Notes under the pieces: generated by a model
Databases searched by the model: none
The model's input: only the letters and a program-made list of their open reading frames with translations
Told to the model about the DNA's origin: nothing
Shown here: piece by piece, positions 7,360 to 16,892 of the stretch
Position numbering within the stretch: position 1 is the first letter of the stretch
How the letters are laid out: every line of letters begins with the position of its first letter
NCBI RefSeq assembly: GCF_002382885.1
Contig: NZ_NWVL01000074.1
Coordinates: forward strand, 1 to 38,049
Reading direction: 5' to 3'
Length of the DNA: 38,049 nucleotides
DNA from: Streptomyces sp. WZ.A104
Lineage (GTDB): Bacteria > Actinomycetota > Actinomycetes > Streptomycetales > Streptomycetaceae
Translations under genes and position numbers: made by a program

Positions 7360-7432
7360 CGGGGTCGGTGACGGGGGCACTGGGGGGGGCCGCTGACGGG
7401 CCGCTGACTCCGCGCGACCGCCCCGACCCCGA

Positions 7433-7517
7433 ATCCGTACGGCCACGGCCTCCGTACGGCCACATGCCTCGTACGGCCACGTGCTCCGCACAGCCACAGG
7501 CTCCGTACAACCACGGG
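7433..7517. repeat. Five-copy 17-bp tandem repeat
   Basis: Five consecutive units with a strict 17-base period. The consensus is about CTCCGTACGGCCACGKG, anchored on the positions 7437, 7454, 7471, 7488 and 7505. Units 1-3 keep the core CGTACGGCCAC intact; units 4 and 5 have diverged (CGCACAGCCAC and CGTACAACCAC). It lies in the leader or promoter region of the CtpE-like ATPase gene, about 80-160 bp upstream of its ATG. It could be a cluster of protein-binding sites or a slippage product. Confidence 0.85.
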
Positions 7518-7595
7518 ACCGATTTGGTCCTCCCCTGGTCGGATCTTCGCCCCCCGCGCGGGAGATTCACCGCGCGCGCCCGTAACGTCTCACCC

Positions 7596-10064
7596 ATGAC
7601 GCAGCGGGCACTCGACTCCTCCGGGGAGCAGACCCCCGGACCCTCCCGGCCGGGCATGATCGACGCGGGGGCGGAACTCGATCCCGTGCATCCCACGGAG
7701 CCACCACCTCCCACCCACCGCCCCGGCGGCCTCACCACGGCCGAGGTCGCCGAACGGGTCGCGCGCGGCGAGGTCAACGACGTACCCGTACGCTCCTCGC
7801 GTTCCCTCACCGAGATCGTGCGGGCCAACGTCTTCACCCGGTTCAACCTGATCATCGGCGTGCTCTGGGTGATCATGCTGTTCGTGGCGCCGATCCAGGA
7901 CAGCCTCTTCGGCTTCGTGATCGTCGCCAACACCGGCATCGGCATCATCCAGGAGTGGCGGGCCAAGAAGACCCTGGACAGCCTCGCGGTGATCGGCGAG
8001 GCGAAGCCGACCGTGCGGCGCGACGGGGTCGCCGCCGAGATCTCCACCCACGAGATCGTCCTCGGGGACGTGGTCGAGCTCGGCCCGGGCGACAAGGTCG
8101 TCGTGGACGGCACGGTCGCCGAGGCCGACAGCCTGGAGGTCGACGAGTCGCTGCTGACCGGCGAGGCCGACCCGGTGCTCAAGCGGCCCGGCGACCCCGT
8201 GATGTCCGGCAGCTTCGTCGTCGCCGGCGGCGGGGCGTTCACCGCCACGAAGGTGGGGCGCGAGGCGTACGCCGCGCAGCTGGCCGAGGAGGCGTCGCGC
8301 TTCACGCTCGTCCACTCCGAGCTGCGCAGCGGCATCAGCACGATCCTGAAGTACGTCACCTGGATGATGGTGCCGACGGCGATCGGGCTGATCATCAGCC
8401 AGCTGGTCGTGAAGGACAACAACTTCAAGGACTCCGTCGCCCGGACCGTCGGCGGCATCGTCCCGATGATCCCCGAGGGACTGGTCCTGCTGACCTCGGT
8501 GGCCTTCGCCATCGGCGTCGTACGCCTCGGGCGCAAGCAGTGCCTGGTGCAGGAGCTGCCCGCCATCGAGGGACTCGCCCGGGTCGACGTGGTCTGCCTG
8601 GACAAGACCGGCACCCTCACCGAGGGCGGCATGGACGTCACCGAGGTCCGGCCGCTGAACGGGAGCGACGAGGCTCACGTCCAGCAGGTGCTGCGGACGC
8701 TCGGCTCCTCGGACCCCCGCCCCAACGCCAGCCTCCAGGCCATCATCGACACCTACCCGGCGGGCGACGGGGCCGGCTGGGCCGTCACCGACGCGATGCC
8801 GTTCTCCTCCGCCCGCAAGTACAGCGGCGCGGCGTTCACGGAGGCCGACGGGACGGCCTCCGCCTGGCTCCTCGGCGCCCCCGACGTCCTGCTTCCCGAG
8901 GGCGACCCCACCCTCACCGAGATCGAGCACCTCAACGAGCAGGGCCTGAGGGTGCTGCTGCTGGCCCGCGCAAGGGGTGAGCTGGACGCGCCCGACGTCG
9001 CCGCCGGAGCCGCGCCCACCGCCCTCGTCGTCCTGGAGCAGCGGCTGCGGCCGGACGCGGCGGAGACCCTCAAGTACTTCGCCGACCAGAACGTGGCCAC
9101 CAAGGTCATCTCCGGTGACAACGCCGTCTCGGTCGGAGCGGTCGCCGGAAAGCTCGGCCTCGCGGGTGCCGAGAACACCCTCGACGCGCGCCGGATGCCC
9201 ACCGACCCGGACGAGATGGCCACGGCCATGGAGCGACACGCGGTCTTCGGCCGGGTCACCCCGCAGCAGAAGCGGGACATGGTCGCCGCCCTCCAGTCGC
9301 GCGGCCACACGGTCGCGATGACGGGTGACGGCGTGAACGACGTGCTGGCCCTCAAGGACGCCGACATCGGCGTCTCGATGGGCTCCGGCTCCGAGGCGAC
9401 GCGCGCGGTGGCGCAGATCGTGCTGCTGAACAACAGCTTCGCGACGCTGCCGTCGGTGGTCGCCGAGGGCCGCCGGGTGATCGGCAACATCACCCGCGTC
9501 GCCACGCTCTTCCTCACCAAGACGGTCTACTCGGTGCTGCTGGCGATCCTGGTGGTCTGCTCACAGGTCGAGTACCCGTTCCTGCCGCGTCACCTGACGC
9601 TGCTGGCCACGCTGACCATCGGCGTCCCCGCGTTCTTCCTGGCCCTCGCGCCGAACAAGGAACGCGCCCAGCCCAACTTCGTACGCCGTGTCATGCGGTA
9701 CGCGATCCCCTCGGGCGTCATCGCGGCGGCGGCCACCTTCACCACCTACCTGATCGCCCGCCACCACTACTCCGGTCCCGGCGCTCTGGAGGCCGAGACG
9801 AGCGCGGCGACGCTGACGCTGTTCCTGGTCGCCATGTGGGTCCTCGCGATCATCGCCCGCCCCTACACCTGGTGGCGCATCGGCCTGGTGGCGGCGATGG
9901 GGCTCGGCTTCCTGATCGTGCTCGTCGTGCCGTGGCTCCAGGACTTCTTCGCGCTGAAGCTGGTCGGCACGACCATGCCGTGGGCGGCGGTCGGCATCGC
10001 GGTGGCGTCGGCCGTCGCGCTGGAGTTCGTCTGGCGCTGGGTGGGACGGCGCTTCCGCGCGTAG
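7596..10064 (+). CDS. CtpE-like cation-transporting P-type ATPase
   Basis: An 822-residue P-type ATPase. It has the actuator motif TGE (residues 188-190), the phosphorylation motif DKTGTLT (336-342, with the phosphorylated Asp336) and the hinge TGDGVND (576-582). The ion-binding helix motif is PEGL (293-296) rather than the CPC of heavy-metal pumps. PEGL and the surrounding MIPEGLVLLTSVAFAIGVVR and QELPAIEGLARVDVVCLDKT closely match mycobacterial CtpE, reported to be a calcium importer. There is no N-terminal metal-binding domain. The ATG at 7596 follows a promoter region with a 17-bp tandem repeat. It is monocistronic, since a very strong terminator follows the stop. Likely role: divalent cation (Ca2+) transport across the cytoplasmic membrane. 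Confidence 0.9.
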   Translation: MTQRALDSSGEQTPGPSRPGMIDAGAELDPVHPTEPPPPTHRPGGLTTAEVAERVARGEVNDVPVRSSRSLTEIVRANVFTRFNLIIGVLWVIMLFVAPIQDSLFGFVIVANTGIGIIQEWRAKKTLDSLAVIGEAKPTVRRDGVAAEISTHEIVLGDVVELGPGDKVVVDGTVAEADSLEVDESLLTGEADPVLKRPGDPVMSGSFVVAGGGAFTATKVGREAYAAQLAEEASRFTLVHSELRSGISTILKYVTWMMVPTAIGLIISQLVVKDNNFKDSVARTVGGIVPMIPEGLVLLTSVAFAIGVVRLGRKQCLVQELPAIEGLARVDVVCLDKTGTLTEGGMDVTEVRPLNGSDEAHVQQVLRTLGSSDPRPNASLQAIIDTYPAGDGAGWAVTDAMPFSSARKYSGAAFTEADGTASAWLLGAPDVLLPEGDPTLTEIEHLNEQGLRVLLLARARGELDAPDVAAGAAPTALVVLEQRLRPDAAETLKYFADQNVATKVISGDNAVSVGAVAGKLGLAGAENTLDARRMPTDPDEMATAMERHAVFGRVTPQQKRDMVAALQSRGHTVAMTGDGVNDVLALKDADIGVSMGSGSEATRAVAQIVLLNNSFATLPSVVAEGRRVIGNITRVATLFLTKTVYSVLLAILVVCSQVEYPFLPRHLTLLATLTIGVPAFFLALAPNKERAQPNFVRRVMRYAIPSGVIAAAATFTTYLIARHHYSGPGALEAETSAATLTLFLVAMWVLAIIARPYTWWRIGLVAAMGLGFLIVLVVPWLQDFFALKLVGTTMPWAAVGIAVASAVALEFVWRWVGRRFRA

Positions 10065-10088
10065 GCGGTACGCACCCTGGTGCGGTAC

Positions 10089-10140
10089 GCACGGGGAAGC
10101 CCCCGGGAGGACGGTGATCCTCCCGGGGGCTTCCCCGTGC
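10089..10140. terminator. Strong bidirectional terminator
   Basis: A perfect 23-bp stem (10089-10111 with 10118-10140) around a six-base loop, CGGTGA. It lies between the CtpE-like gene and the convergent sacsin-like gene. This is the longest perfect stem I found in the window. Upstream, GCGGTACGCACC occurs twice in tandem (about 10065-10090). Confidence 0.9.
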
Positions 10141-10193
10141 CCGGTGCTCCTTCGCGTCGACGAAGTCACCGGGGGCCGAGACGCCCCGGGCTC

Positions 10194-13100
10194 TCAGTCG
10201 AACCAGCGGTCCCGCGCCAGCTCCTCCGTACGCGACGGGTCCTCCAGCAGGGCCGCGACCTCGAAGCGCCGCGGCCACTGGCCCGCCGCCCAGGCCAGAC
10301 CGGCCGCGACGCCCTCCAGGGTGGCGGCGTGGACGACCCCGTCCGGGGTTCGGCGCCAGTCCAGTTCGACGCCGCCCGCACGGAGCTCGGGGTGCTCGAT
10401 GTACGTGTCCGGGGTCCCGGGTCCGAGCAGGACTCGGACCGGCTCCGGTACTCGGTGCTCCTCCCCCTCGCTGGTGACGCCCGCCTCGACCGTCTCGCCG
10501 AGGCGCCGCACCTGGAGGAGGTCGGCCAGCTCCGCCGCGCGCGCGGGGGCCACGGGGAGCAGGGGCAGGCCCTCCGTCAGCGGCAGCACGTCCGGGGCAT
10601 CCGCGATCACGGCGTCCGCGGCGTCGACCACCGCCACGCCCCCGTCCACCACCGCCCGCAGCTCGTCCGGCAACGTCACCTGGTCCGGGTCGAGTTCGGC
10701 GAGGGCCGTGTACAGGGAGTGGAGTTGTACGGGGGTGACGGGCCGGTCCTCGTCGGCGAGGCGCCCCAGTAGTTCGGCCGCGCCGCCCGGCTCGTCCAGG
10801 AGCGCGGCGACCGAGGTGCGCACCCCCAGGGCCCGCAGCACCTGGGCGTCGTCGAAGCCGGTGGCGTCCACCGCCTCGTACAGCCCGGCCAGGCGCGGGT
10901 CGCCGCCCGCCGCGCGCAGTCCGGCGGGGCGCCGGCCGCCCAGCACTGGGTGGTCGCGCAGCCACCACGCGGTGTACGGGCGCACGGACTGCGTCGTCCC
11001 GTCCGGGAGCAGCACCCGCACCGGCTGCGTCAGCGCGTCGCGCAACGGCGGCTGGGCCAGCATGGCGAGCGCCTGCGGCCAGGCTTCGTCGTCGACCAGG
11101 TCCAGATCCCGTACGGCGACGATCTCGGTGGCGACGGGCGGCACCGGGGTCTCGGGCAGCTGGTCGAGGAGGTCCTCGCACCACACGTCGACGGCGTCCA
11201 GCAGCCCGGCGTCGTCGGGTTCGGCGAAGTCACTGTCGCGGGGCTCCAGTTCGTCCGGGTCCAGGACGACGTCGGTGGCCCGGACGAGGGCGAAGGTGGC
11301 GAGCACCCCGCAGGCGGTGAGGGGCGCCTCACCCCAGCGTTCGGACAACTCCTGGTCGGCGAGGGCGAGTTCCCCCTCGCGCATGATCTGCGCGAACGGG
11401 CTTCCGGGGAGGACCAGCTCACCGGCGGGGGCCGGTTCACCGTCCTCGTCAAGAAGGGCGAGGGCACCGAGCCAGGGCTCGTCGCCGGGGGCCAGTTCGG
11501 CATCGCGCACGAGGGTGAGGACGGTCTCGGCCAGCTCGTCGGCGTCGAGCGCGTCCTCGTCCCAGATCTCCCCCGCGTCCAGCGATCCGGCGACGGCCGC
11601 CCGCACCTGAGGTGTCGTCAGCACGGCGCGCGGGGTGGCGGGCAGGGCGCCGAGCTTCTCCAGCAGCGGGTGGGCGGCGTCCGGGTGGGCGACCTTCAGC
11701 CCGAGCCGGGAGAGGCGGGCCAGGACGGTACCGGTGAACGCGTCCGGGAGCGGCAGCAGGATCTGGCGCGGTCCGATGGTGGTGCGCGGCGGGCGGCCCG
11801 TCTGCTCGTCGTCGGGGGCTCCGGCGAGCGGGACGGGGAGGCCGGTGAGCCGGTCGGGGTCGGTGCCCGCGAGGCTGTCGTAGAGCCGGTGCCACCAGGC
11901 GGGGTCGCGCTCCAGACCCGCGAGGCGGTCGATGGCCTCGGTCAGGGGGACGCGGGCGACGCCGAGGGCGCGGAGCTCGGGGCGGCGTTCAAGACCGGCG
12001 GGCAGCAGACAGGGCAGCACCTCGGCGAGGACCCGTACGGTCTCCGCCCCGACGCCCTCGACGACCTCCGCCTCGACGGGCCGCAGGGCACCGGCCGTGT
12101 CCACGGTGGCGGTGGTGTCCTCCGTACGGTCCCAGTCGTCGTCCCAGCGGACGTCGGCCTCGCCGTTCGCGTCCGGGGGCGCGGCGGGCTCCAGGAACGC
12201 GACGCGGGGCAGCCTGGCGAGGATCGCGCCGCGCAGGGCCCCGTCGAGCGCGCCCTTGCCGAGCTGGCCCGGCACCAAGTCGATGGTCCCGGTCGACACC
12301 GGCCGCCAGGCGCCCAGCAGCTCCGCGTACGCGTCGGCGGCCCGCTCCACGAGGAAGTCGGTGAGCGGCCCCGGCGCGGGGTGCCTGCGGGCGGTGTCCA
12401 GCGGGAGGGAGGCGATGAGCAGGGCGGGGATGCCGAGCGGTTCGTCGGTGGGCGTCGGGGCGTGCACGACGGGTGCCGTACGGGGGTGGAGGGGCGCCCC
12501 GGACGCGTCGACCGGGACCGCCCAGGTCACCGACCAGTGCGGGCGCAGCCGCTCCTCGACCGGACGGTCGGCGAGCAGGGCGGGCTCGATGGGCCCGTGG
12601 TGGAGGACGGTGCGCCAGCGGCCCAGGCCGCGGGCGGAGTCGTCGATGTGCGTGTACGGGCCGTGGACCGAACGGCTCAGGGTCCGCGTCCCGTCCGGGG
12701 TCTCGATGACGACCTCGTCCAGGCCGGGCAGCGTGAGCAGCAGCGCGTCGTCCACGGCGGCCAGCAGCCGGGCCACCAGGTCCTCGGCGGTGCCGTCGCG
12801 CAGGGGCAGCACGACGACGGTGTCGTACCCGGCGGGCGCGGTGCCCTCGGCCGGCAGCGGGAGGCGCAGCAGCGGTACGTGTCCGTCGCGGCGGCGCAGC
12901 TCGTCCCCGAGGCCGGGGGAGCCGACGGCCGCGTCCCGGGCCATCTCGCGCGCCTCGGCCAGCGACCAGCGGACCCCGCCGTGGCGCCCCAGCACCGCGG
13001 GCTCGTCGCTGACCGCGAGCACGGCGGCGAACCCGACGCCGAACCGGCCCACCGAGGACTCGTGGCCCTCGCGCTTGGCGGAGGCGCGCAGGGTGCTCAG

Positions 13101-13412
13101 GGACTCGACGCCGGTGGCGTCGAGCGGCGCGCCGGTGTTGGCGGCGGCCAGCACGCAACGGCCGTCCGGGTCGCCGGGGGCGGCGGGGTGCAGGGTGAGG
13201 CGGAGCCGGCCGGGGACGCGGGCGCGGGCGGCGGCGTCCGCGGCGTTCTGGGCGAGCTCGACGACGAGGCGGTCGCGGTAGCCGCCGAGCGCGAGGTCCT
13301 CCTCGGCGTTGGCGTCCTCCCGGAAGCGGGCGGGGCCCGCGCCCCAGGCGTCGAGCACGCCGCGCCGCAGCCGTGCCGTACCGAACGGATCGGCCCCCTC
13401 GGTCGACTTCAT
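10194..13412 (-). CDS. Sacsin/Hsp90-like ATP-binding domain protein
   Basis: A 1072-residue protein with a GHKL-type ATPase domain at the N-terminus. The N-box is ELAQNAADA (Glu52 and Asn56). A degenerate G1 box, AANTGAPL (residues 90-97), replaces the usual DxGxG, and GRFGVGFAAVL (122-132) is the G2 box. These features, including the NTGxPL form, are typical of the actinomycete proteins annotated with a sacsin N-terminal ATP-binding-like domain. The remaining 900 residues are acidic and Leu/Ala-rich with no enzyme motif I recognise. Function is unknown; a chaperone-like or signalling role is only analogy. The ATG at 13412 gives the usual MKSTEGADPFGT start, with GAGAG as a possible ribosome-binding site. 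It follows the DUF3027 gene on the same strand by 126 bp. Confidence 0.85.
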   Translation of the reverse strand: MKSTEGADPFGTARLRRGVLDAWGAGPARFREDANAEEDLALGGYRDRLVVELAQNAADAAARARVPGRLRLTLHPAAPGDPDGRCVLAAANTGAPLDATGVESLSTLRASAKREGHESSVGRFGVGFAAVLAVSDEPAVLGRHGGVRWSLAEAREMARDAAVGSPGLGDELRRRDGHVPLLRLPLPAEGTAPAGYDTVVVLPLRDGTAEDLVARLLAAVDDALLLTLPGLDEVVIETPDGTRTLSRSVHGPYTHIDDSARGLGRWRTVLHHGPIEPALLADRPVEERLRPHWSVTWAVPVDASGAPLHPRTAPVVHAPTPTDEPLGIPALLIASLPLDTARRHPAPGPLTDFLVERAADAYAELLGAWRPVSTGTIDLVPGQLGKGALDGALRGAILARLPRVAFLEPAAPPDANGEADVRWDDDWDRTEDTTATVDTAGALRPVEAEVVEGVGAETVRVLAEVLPCLLPAGLERRPELRALGVARVPLTEAIDRLAGLERDPAWWHRLYDSLAGTDPDRLTGLPVPLAGAPDDEQTGRPPRTTIGPRQILLPLPDAFTGTVLARLSRLGLKVAHPDAAHPLLEKLGALPATPRAVLTTPQVRAAVAGSLDAGEIWDEDALDADELAETVLTLVRDAELAPGDEPWLGALALLDEDGEPAPAGELVLPGSPFAQIMREGELALADQELSERWGEAPLTACGVLATFALVRATDVVLDPDELEPRDSDFAEPDDAGLLDAVDVWCEDLLDQLPETPVPPVATEIVAVRDLDLVDDEAWPQALAMLAQPPLRDALTQPVRVLLPDGTTQSVRPYTAWWLRDHPVLGGRRPAGLRAAGGDPRLAGLYEAVDATGFDDAQVLRALGVRTSVAALLDEPGGAAELLGRLADEDRPVTPVQLHSLYTALAELDPDQVTLPDELRAVVDGGVAVVDAADAVIADAPDVLPLTEGLPLLPVAPARAAELADLLQVRRLGETVEAGVTSEGEEHRVPEPVRVLLGPGTPDTYIEHPELRAGGVELDWRRTPDGVVHAATLEGVAAGLAWAAGQWPRRFEVAALLEDPSRTEELARDRWFD

Positions 13413-13538
13413 GCTCACGCTCTCGACTCCGTCCGCAGTGTGGTGGGAGGCAGTGCCTGTGCCTGCGCCTGCCGCCCAGTGTGCGCCCGAAGGTACCGCG
13501 TCCCCCAACCCGGCCGGGGCCCGCGCTTCCAGCCCGCC

Positions 13539-14468
13539 CTACGAGTGGCCCAGGTCCTCCGACGCCCCGTCCGGCTCCGACGGGACCGAGCCCCCGTCGC
13601 GCTCGGGCCGGAGCGCGTACTCGTCCACCCGCATCGTGTCCAGCGCATGCGGCGCGGGCTGCGGCGGCTTCGGCATCACCGCGGCCTCCGAGTGCCCGCC
13701 GCACCCGTACGCCAGCGACACCACATGACCGTCCGCCGGACCGAACTCGTTCGCGCACACCCCGAAGGCCTGCTTCAGGGAGCCCGCCATCGGGATCAGG
13801 AACGCGCAGCTGACGCACGTCGCCGGGGCCGCCTGGGCCATCGGCGTCTTCGGGCCGAACGCCTCGTCCCAGCGGTCGGCCGCCTCGTACAGCCCGTACC
13901 GCGACAGCACCCTCGCCCGCCGCGTACCCAGCTCCTCGGCCACGGAGGCGATGGAACCGCGGCTGGTGGCGGCCACCGGCCGGTCGGTCAGCTCGGCGTC
14001 CTCCGATTCGACCAGCTCGGCCAGCTCCTCGGAGACCACGGAGTTCGGCGGCGGCTCGTCCTCACCGGTCCAGCCGGGCTCCAGACGCAGGTCCTCCGCC
14101 TCGGTGGGCAGCAGGTCGCCCGGGCCCAGGTCGCCGGGGCGCAGCCGCTCGCTCCACGGCACCCACTCCGGCGCCAGGAGCGCGTCGGCCCCCGGCAACA
14201 GCACCGTTTCGTCCAGGGTGACGTTCTTGGCGCGGGAGGCCCGCGCCACCGTCACCGCCCAGCGCCAGCCGCGGTAGCCGGGCTCCTTGGACTCGAAGTA
14301 ATGCGTGACGACCCGGTCCCCTTCGGAGACCACGCCGACATGCTCACCGACCACCCCGGGCGCGGCGGCCTCCTCCGCGGCCGCGCGCGCGAGGTCCACC
14401 GCCTCCGCGCACAGACGGTCGGGAACGGGGGTACGGGCCGTACGGCTTCGCGTCGTCGCAGCACTCAC
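13539..14468 (-). CDS. DUF3027 protein with a cysteine cluster
   Basis: A 309-residue protein matching DUF3027, an actinomycete family of unknown function. It starts at the GTG at 14468. Conserved segments include VGEHVGVVSEGDRVVTHYFE, GYRGWRWAVTVARA with its Trp-rich strand, and the C-terminal ATCVSCAFLIPMAGSLKQAF. The latter, with the later VCANE and YGCGGHSE, supplies four to five Cys plus a His that could bind zinc. The middle (ELAELVESEDAELT) is acidic. The upstream 255-bp open extension of this frame lacks family similarity, so I rejected it. It may share a transcript with the sacsin-like gene downstream. Confidence 0.8.
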   Translation of the reverse strand: MSAATTRSRTARTPVPDRLCAEAVDLARAAAEEAAAPGVVGEHVGVVSEGDRVVTHYFESKEPGYRGWRWAVTVARASRAKNVTLDETVLLPGADALLAPEWVPWSERLRPGDLGPGDLLPTEAEDLRLEPGWTGEDEPPPNSVVSEELAELVESEDAELTDRPVAATSRGSIASVAEELGTRRARVLSRYGLYEAADRWDEAFGPKTPMAQAAPATCVSCAFLIPMAGSLKQAFGVCANEFGPADGHVVSLAYGCGGHSEAAVMPKPPQPAPHALDTMRVDEYALRPERDGGSVPSEPDGASEDLGHS

Positions 14469-14873
14469 AGGTCTTCGCTTCTCTCCATACGCCAGTCTCA
14501 CGAGCGCGCCAGCTGCTGCACGATTGCCGTTTCGGCCAGACAGGTGGGGGCGGAGCGGACCTGAGGGCCGCGTCGACGTCCACACCCGTTGTGCCTGCCT
14601 CGGGCGCGCCTTCTGCCACCCATTCTGCGGGATCGCCGAGAGGCGCGCGGCCAAGAACAACCGCCGGTGGCGCGTTACGCACGCTACCCTCTCCGCCGCT
14701 CTGCGCCCACCTGCCCGTCCCAAACGTGCCGTATCCGTTCACCGTGCCGTGTCCGTCAGCCGTTCAGCGTGCCGTAACCGTTCCGCGTGCCGCAGCTGGT
14801 CCGACAGGGCCTCACGCGCGCGTTAGCGGCCGATCGCCGTTCATCCCGGCCGGGGTTGGGGCACTATGACGGG
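14469..14873. other. 405-bp divergent intergenic region with short repeats
   Basis: No credible gene on either strand; open frames here lack ribosome-binding sites and have shadow-frame composition. Between about 14726 and 14795 the motif CGTGCCG recurs four times, three of them as CGTGCCGTRWCCGTT-like units, at irregular 15-26 base spacing. A TATGAC hexamer at 14865-14870 sits just in front of the MFS start and could serve as a -10 for a leaderless transcript. TACCCT at 14691-14696 is another -10-like hexamer. Confidence 0.5.
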
Positions 14874-16337
14874 GTGACTGCCGCCAGGTCGCACGACGGT
14901 CCCGGCCCGCTCCGCAGGGTGGGACGGGCGACGGGCCGTGCCCTGCACGCCCCGTTCACCGGCACGGCCAGGGGCATCCGCAAGGCGACGCACGCCCACG
15001 GCGCGGGGGAATCCGGCCTCGGCAAACTGATCGAGCTGCACGCGGTGAACGGCGCGGGCGACGTCATGATCACGGTCGCCCTGGCCTCCACGGTCTTCTT
15101 CTCCGTACCGACGGACGAGGCGCGCGGGCGCGTCGCGCTCTACCTCGCCATCACCATGGCCCCCTTCACCCTGCTGGCCCCGGTGATCGGTCCGCTGCTG
15201 GACCGACTGCCGCACGGCCGCCGGGCCGCGATGGCGGGCGCGATGCTGGCCCGCGCGCTGCTGGCGCTGACCATGTCGGGCGCGGTCGCCACGGGCGGCC
15301 TTGAGCTGTATCCGGCCGCGCTGGGCGTCCTGGTCTCGTCGAAGGCGTACGGAGTGGTGCGCAGCGCGGTCGTGCCGCGCCTGCTGCCACCACGGTTCTC
15401 GCTGGTGAAGGCCAATTCCCGGGTCACCCTCGCGGGGCTGCTGGCGACGGGGGTGGCGGCCCCGATCGGGGCCGGACTCCAGACCGTCGGCTCCGCCTGG
15501 CCGCTCTACGGCGCGTGCGCGATCTTCATCGCGGGCACCTTCCTCGCCTTCACCCTGCCGCACAAGGTCGACTCCGCGAAGGGCGAGCGCCGGGCGCGGC
15601 TGATCGACCCGCACGGCGAGGACGAGGCGGTACGGCCCGCCCCGGGGAGGACCGGCGCGGGGTCCGGCGGCAGCACACGGGCAGGCCTCTGGAAGGGCGG
15701 CAGGACCGGCAGCGGGGAGAGGGCCGCCAAGGAGCGCCCGCCCGGGCTGCGGTCCGTCGGCGGGTCGGTGCTCCACGGCCTCCAGGCCAACGCGGCGCAC
15801 CGGGCCCTCTCCGGCTTCCTGATCTTCTTCCTGGCGTTCCTGCTGCGCGAGCACCCGATGGCCGGGCAGAGCGCGGCGGTCTCGCTCGCCATCGTCGGCG
15901 TGGCGGCGGGTGCGGGCAACGCCTGCGGTACGGCGGTGGGCGCCTGGCTCCGGGCGCGCGGGCCCGAGGTGATCATCGCGACGGTGCTGGGGCTCGCCCT
16001 GAGCACCGCGATCCTCGCCGCCGTGTTCTTCTCCACCCTGCTCGTCGCCGCGCTCGGCGCGGTCGCCGGCTTCACCCAGGCCCTGTCGAAACTGTCGCTG
16101 GACGCGATGATCCAGCGGGACGTCCCCGAGGAGGTCCGCACCTCCGCGTTCGCCCGGTCCGAGACGTTGCTCCAGATGGCGTGGGTGGTCGGCGGCGGCA
16201 TCGGCATCGCCCTGCCGCTCAACGCGGTCCTCGGTATGTCGGTCGCCGCGGGCATTCTCGCCCTCGGCGCCGCCGCGTCCGTACGGGGCCTCCTGGGGGC
16301 CGCGCGACGCGGCACGCCGCACCCCCGCGTGGCGTGA
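14874..16337 (+). CDS. MFS-like membrane transporter
   Basis: A 487-residue major facilitator-type protein. The N-terminal half has the helix set AVNGAGDVMITVALASTVFF, LAPVIGPLLDRLPHGRRAAM (motif A-like loop) and so on. A long charged Gly/Arg/Ser-rich central loop (about residues 238-290) separates it from the second half, which begins FLIFFLAFLLREHPM. Starting at the GTG at 14874 gives a cytoplasmic Arg-rich N-terminus (GRATGRALHAPFTGTARGIRKAT). There is no clear ribosome-binding site, and a TATGAC hexamer a few bases upstream suggests a leaderless mRNA. It is followed closely by a lipoprotein and the mqnB-mqnD pair on the same strand. Substrate unknown. Confidence 0.8.
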   Translation: MTAARSHDGPGPLRRVGRATGRALHAPFTGTARGIRKATHAHGAGESGLGKLIELHAVNGAGDVMITVALASTVFFSVPTDEARGRVALYLAITMAPFTLLAPVIGPLLDRLPHGRRAAMAGAMLARALLALTMSGAVATGGLELYPAALGVLVSSKAYGVVRSAVVPRLLPPRFSLVKANSRVTLAGLLATGVAAPIGAGLQTVGSAWPLYGACAIFIAGTFLAFTLPHKVDSAKGERRARLIDPHGEDEAVRPAPGRTGAGSGGSTRAGLWKGGRTGSGERAAKERPPGLRSVGGSVLHGLQANAAHRALSGFLIFFLAFLLREHPMAGQSAAVSLAIVGVAAGAGNACGTAVGAWLRARGPEVIIATVLGLALSTAILAAVFFSTLLVAALGAVAGFTQALSKLSLDAMIQRDVPEEVRTSAFARSETLLQMAWVVGGGIGIALPLNAVLGMSVAAGILALGAAASVRGLLGAARRGTPHPRVA

Positions 16338-16364
16338 GCGGAGACGACCGATAGCCTTCGGCCC

Positions 16365-16841
16365 ATGACCGTTGCGTTCTTCTCCGGTAAGGGCCGTCGA
16401 ATCGGCGTCGCTCTTGGTGCCGTGTCCGCGGGACTCCTTGTCCTGTCCGCCTGCGACAAGCCGACGCCGCTCGCCACCGTGACGGTCGGCAGCAACTCGG
16501 TGAACACCGAGGCCGCCTGCTACAACGACGGCGAAGCGATCAAGGAATCCCTCATCCAGGGCTGCCTGAACAAGAAGGCCGAGAAGACCATCAAGGTCTC
16601 CATGGACGACAAGGTCCGCTTCGGCGTCGACCCTGAGATCGCCGAGAACGGCTGGACGCTCTTCATCAACGGCCAGCAGGCCGAGCAGGAGCCGTTCAAG
16701 AAGACCTACCGGACGATCCCCGGCAGCGCCTTCTTCGCCAGCCAGACGGGCCAGCCCGCCGAGAAGACGAACATCTCCATCGTGGAGACCAAGGGCAAGA
16801 AGCTCACGGGCATCTGGCAGTTCGAGTTCAAGAAGGACTGA
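16365..16841 (+). CDS. Putative lipoprotein, DUF2771-like
   Basis: A 158-residue protein with a bacterial lipoprotein signal. It has a positively charged start, a hydrophobic stretch (IGVALGAVSAGLLVLSA) and a lipobox LSAC with the lipidated Cys at residue 30. The mature part begins DKPTPLATVTVGSNSVNTEAAC and contains two more Cys, in AACYND and IQGCLNKK, which could form a disulfide outside the cell. The size and context resemble DUF2771 lipoproteins of Streptomyces, but I assign that tentatively. It lies between the MFS gene and the futalosine hydrolase gene with short gaps of 27 and 51 bp, so co-transcription is likely. Confidence 0.75.
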   Translation: MTVAFFSGKGRRIGVALGAVSAGLLVLSACDKPTPLATVTVGSNSVNTEAACYNDGEAIKESLIQGCLNKKAEKTIKVSMDDKVRFGVDPEIAENGWTLFINGQQAEQEPFKKTYRTIPGSAFFASQTGQPAEKTNISIVETKGKKLTGIWQFEFKKD

Positions 16842-16892
16842 CCCGCCCGCCTCTCCCCGCCCTTCCCTCGTCCTCGACCCGAGGCTGAATCC

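Noticed and set aside
10950..14564. A 1204-codon open frame on the plus strand.
   Set aside because: It lies antisense to the sacsin-like and DUF3027 genes, both with recognisable motifs. Its own product has none.
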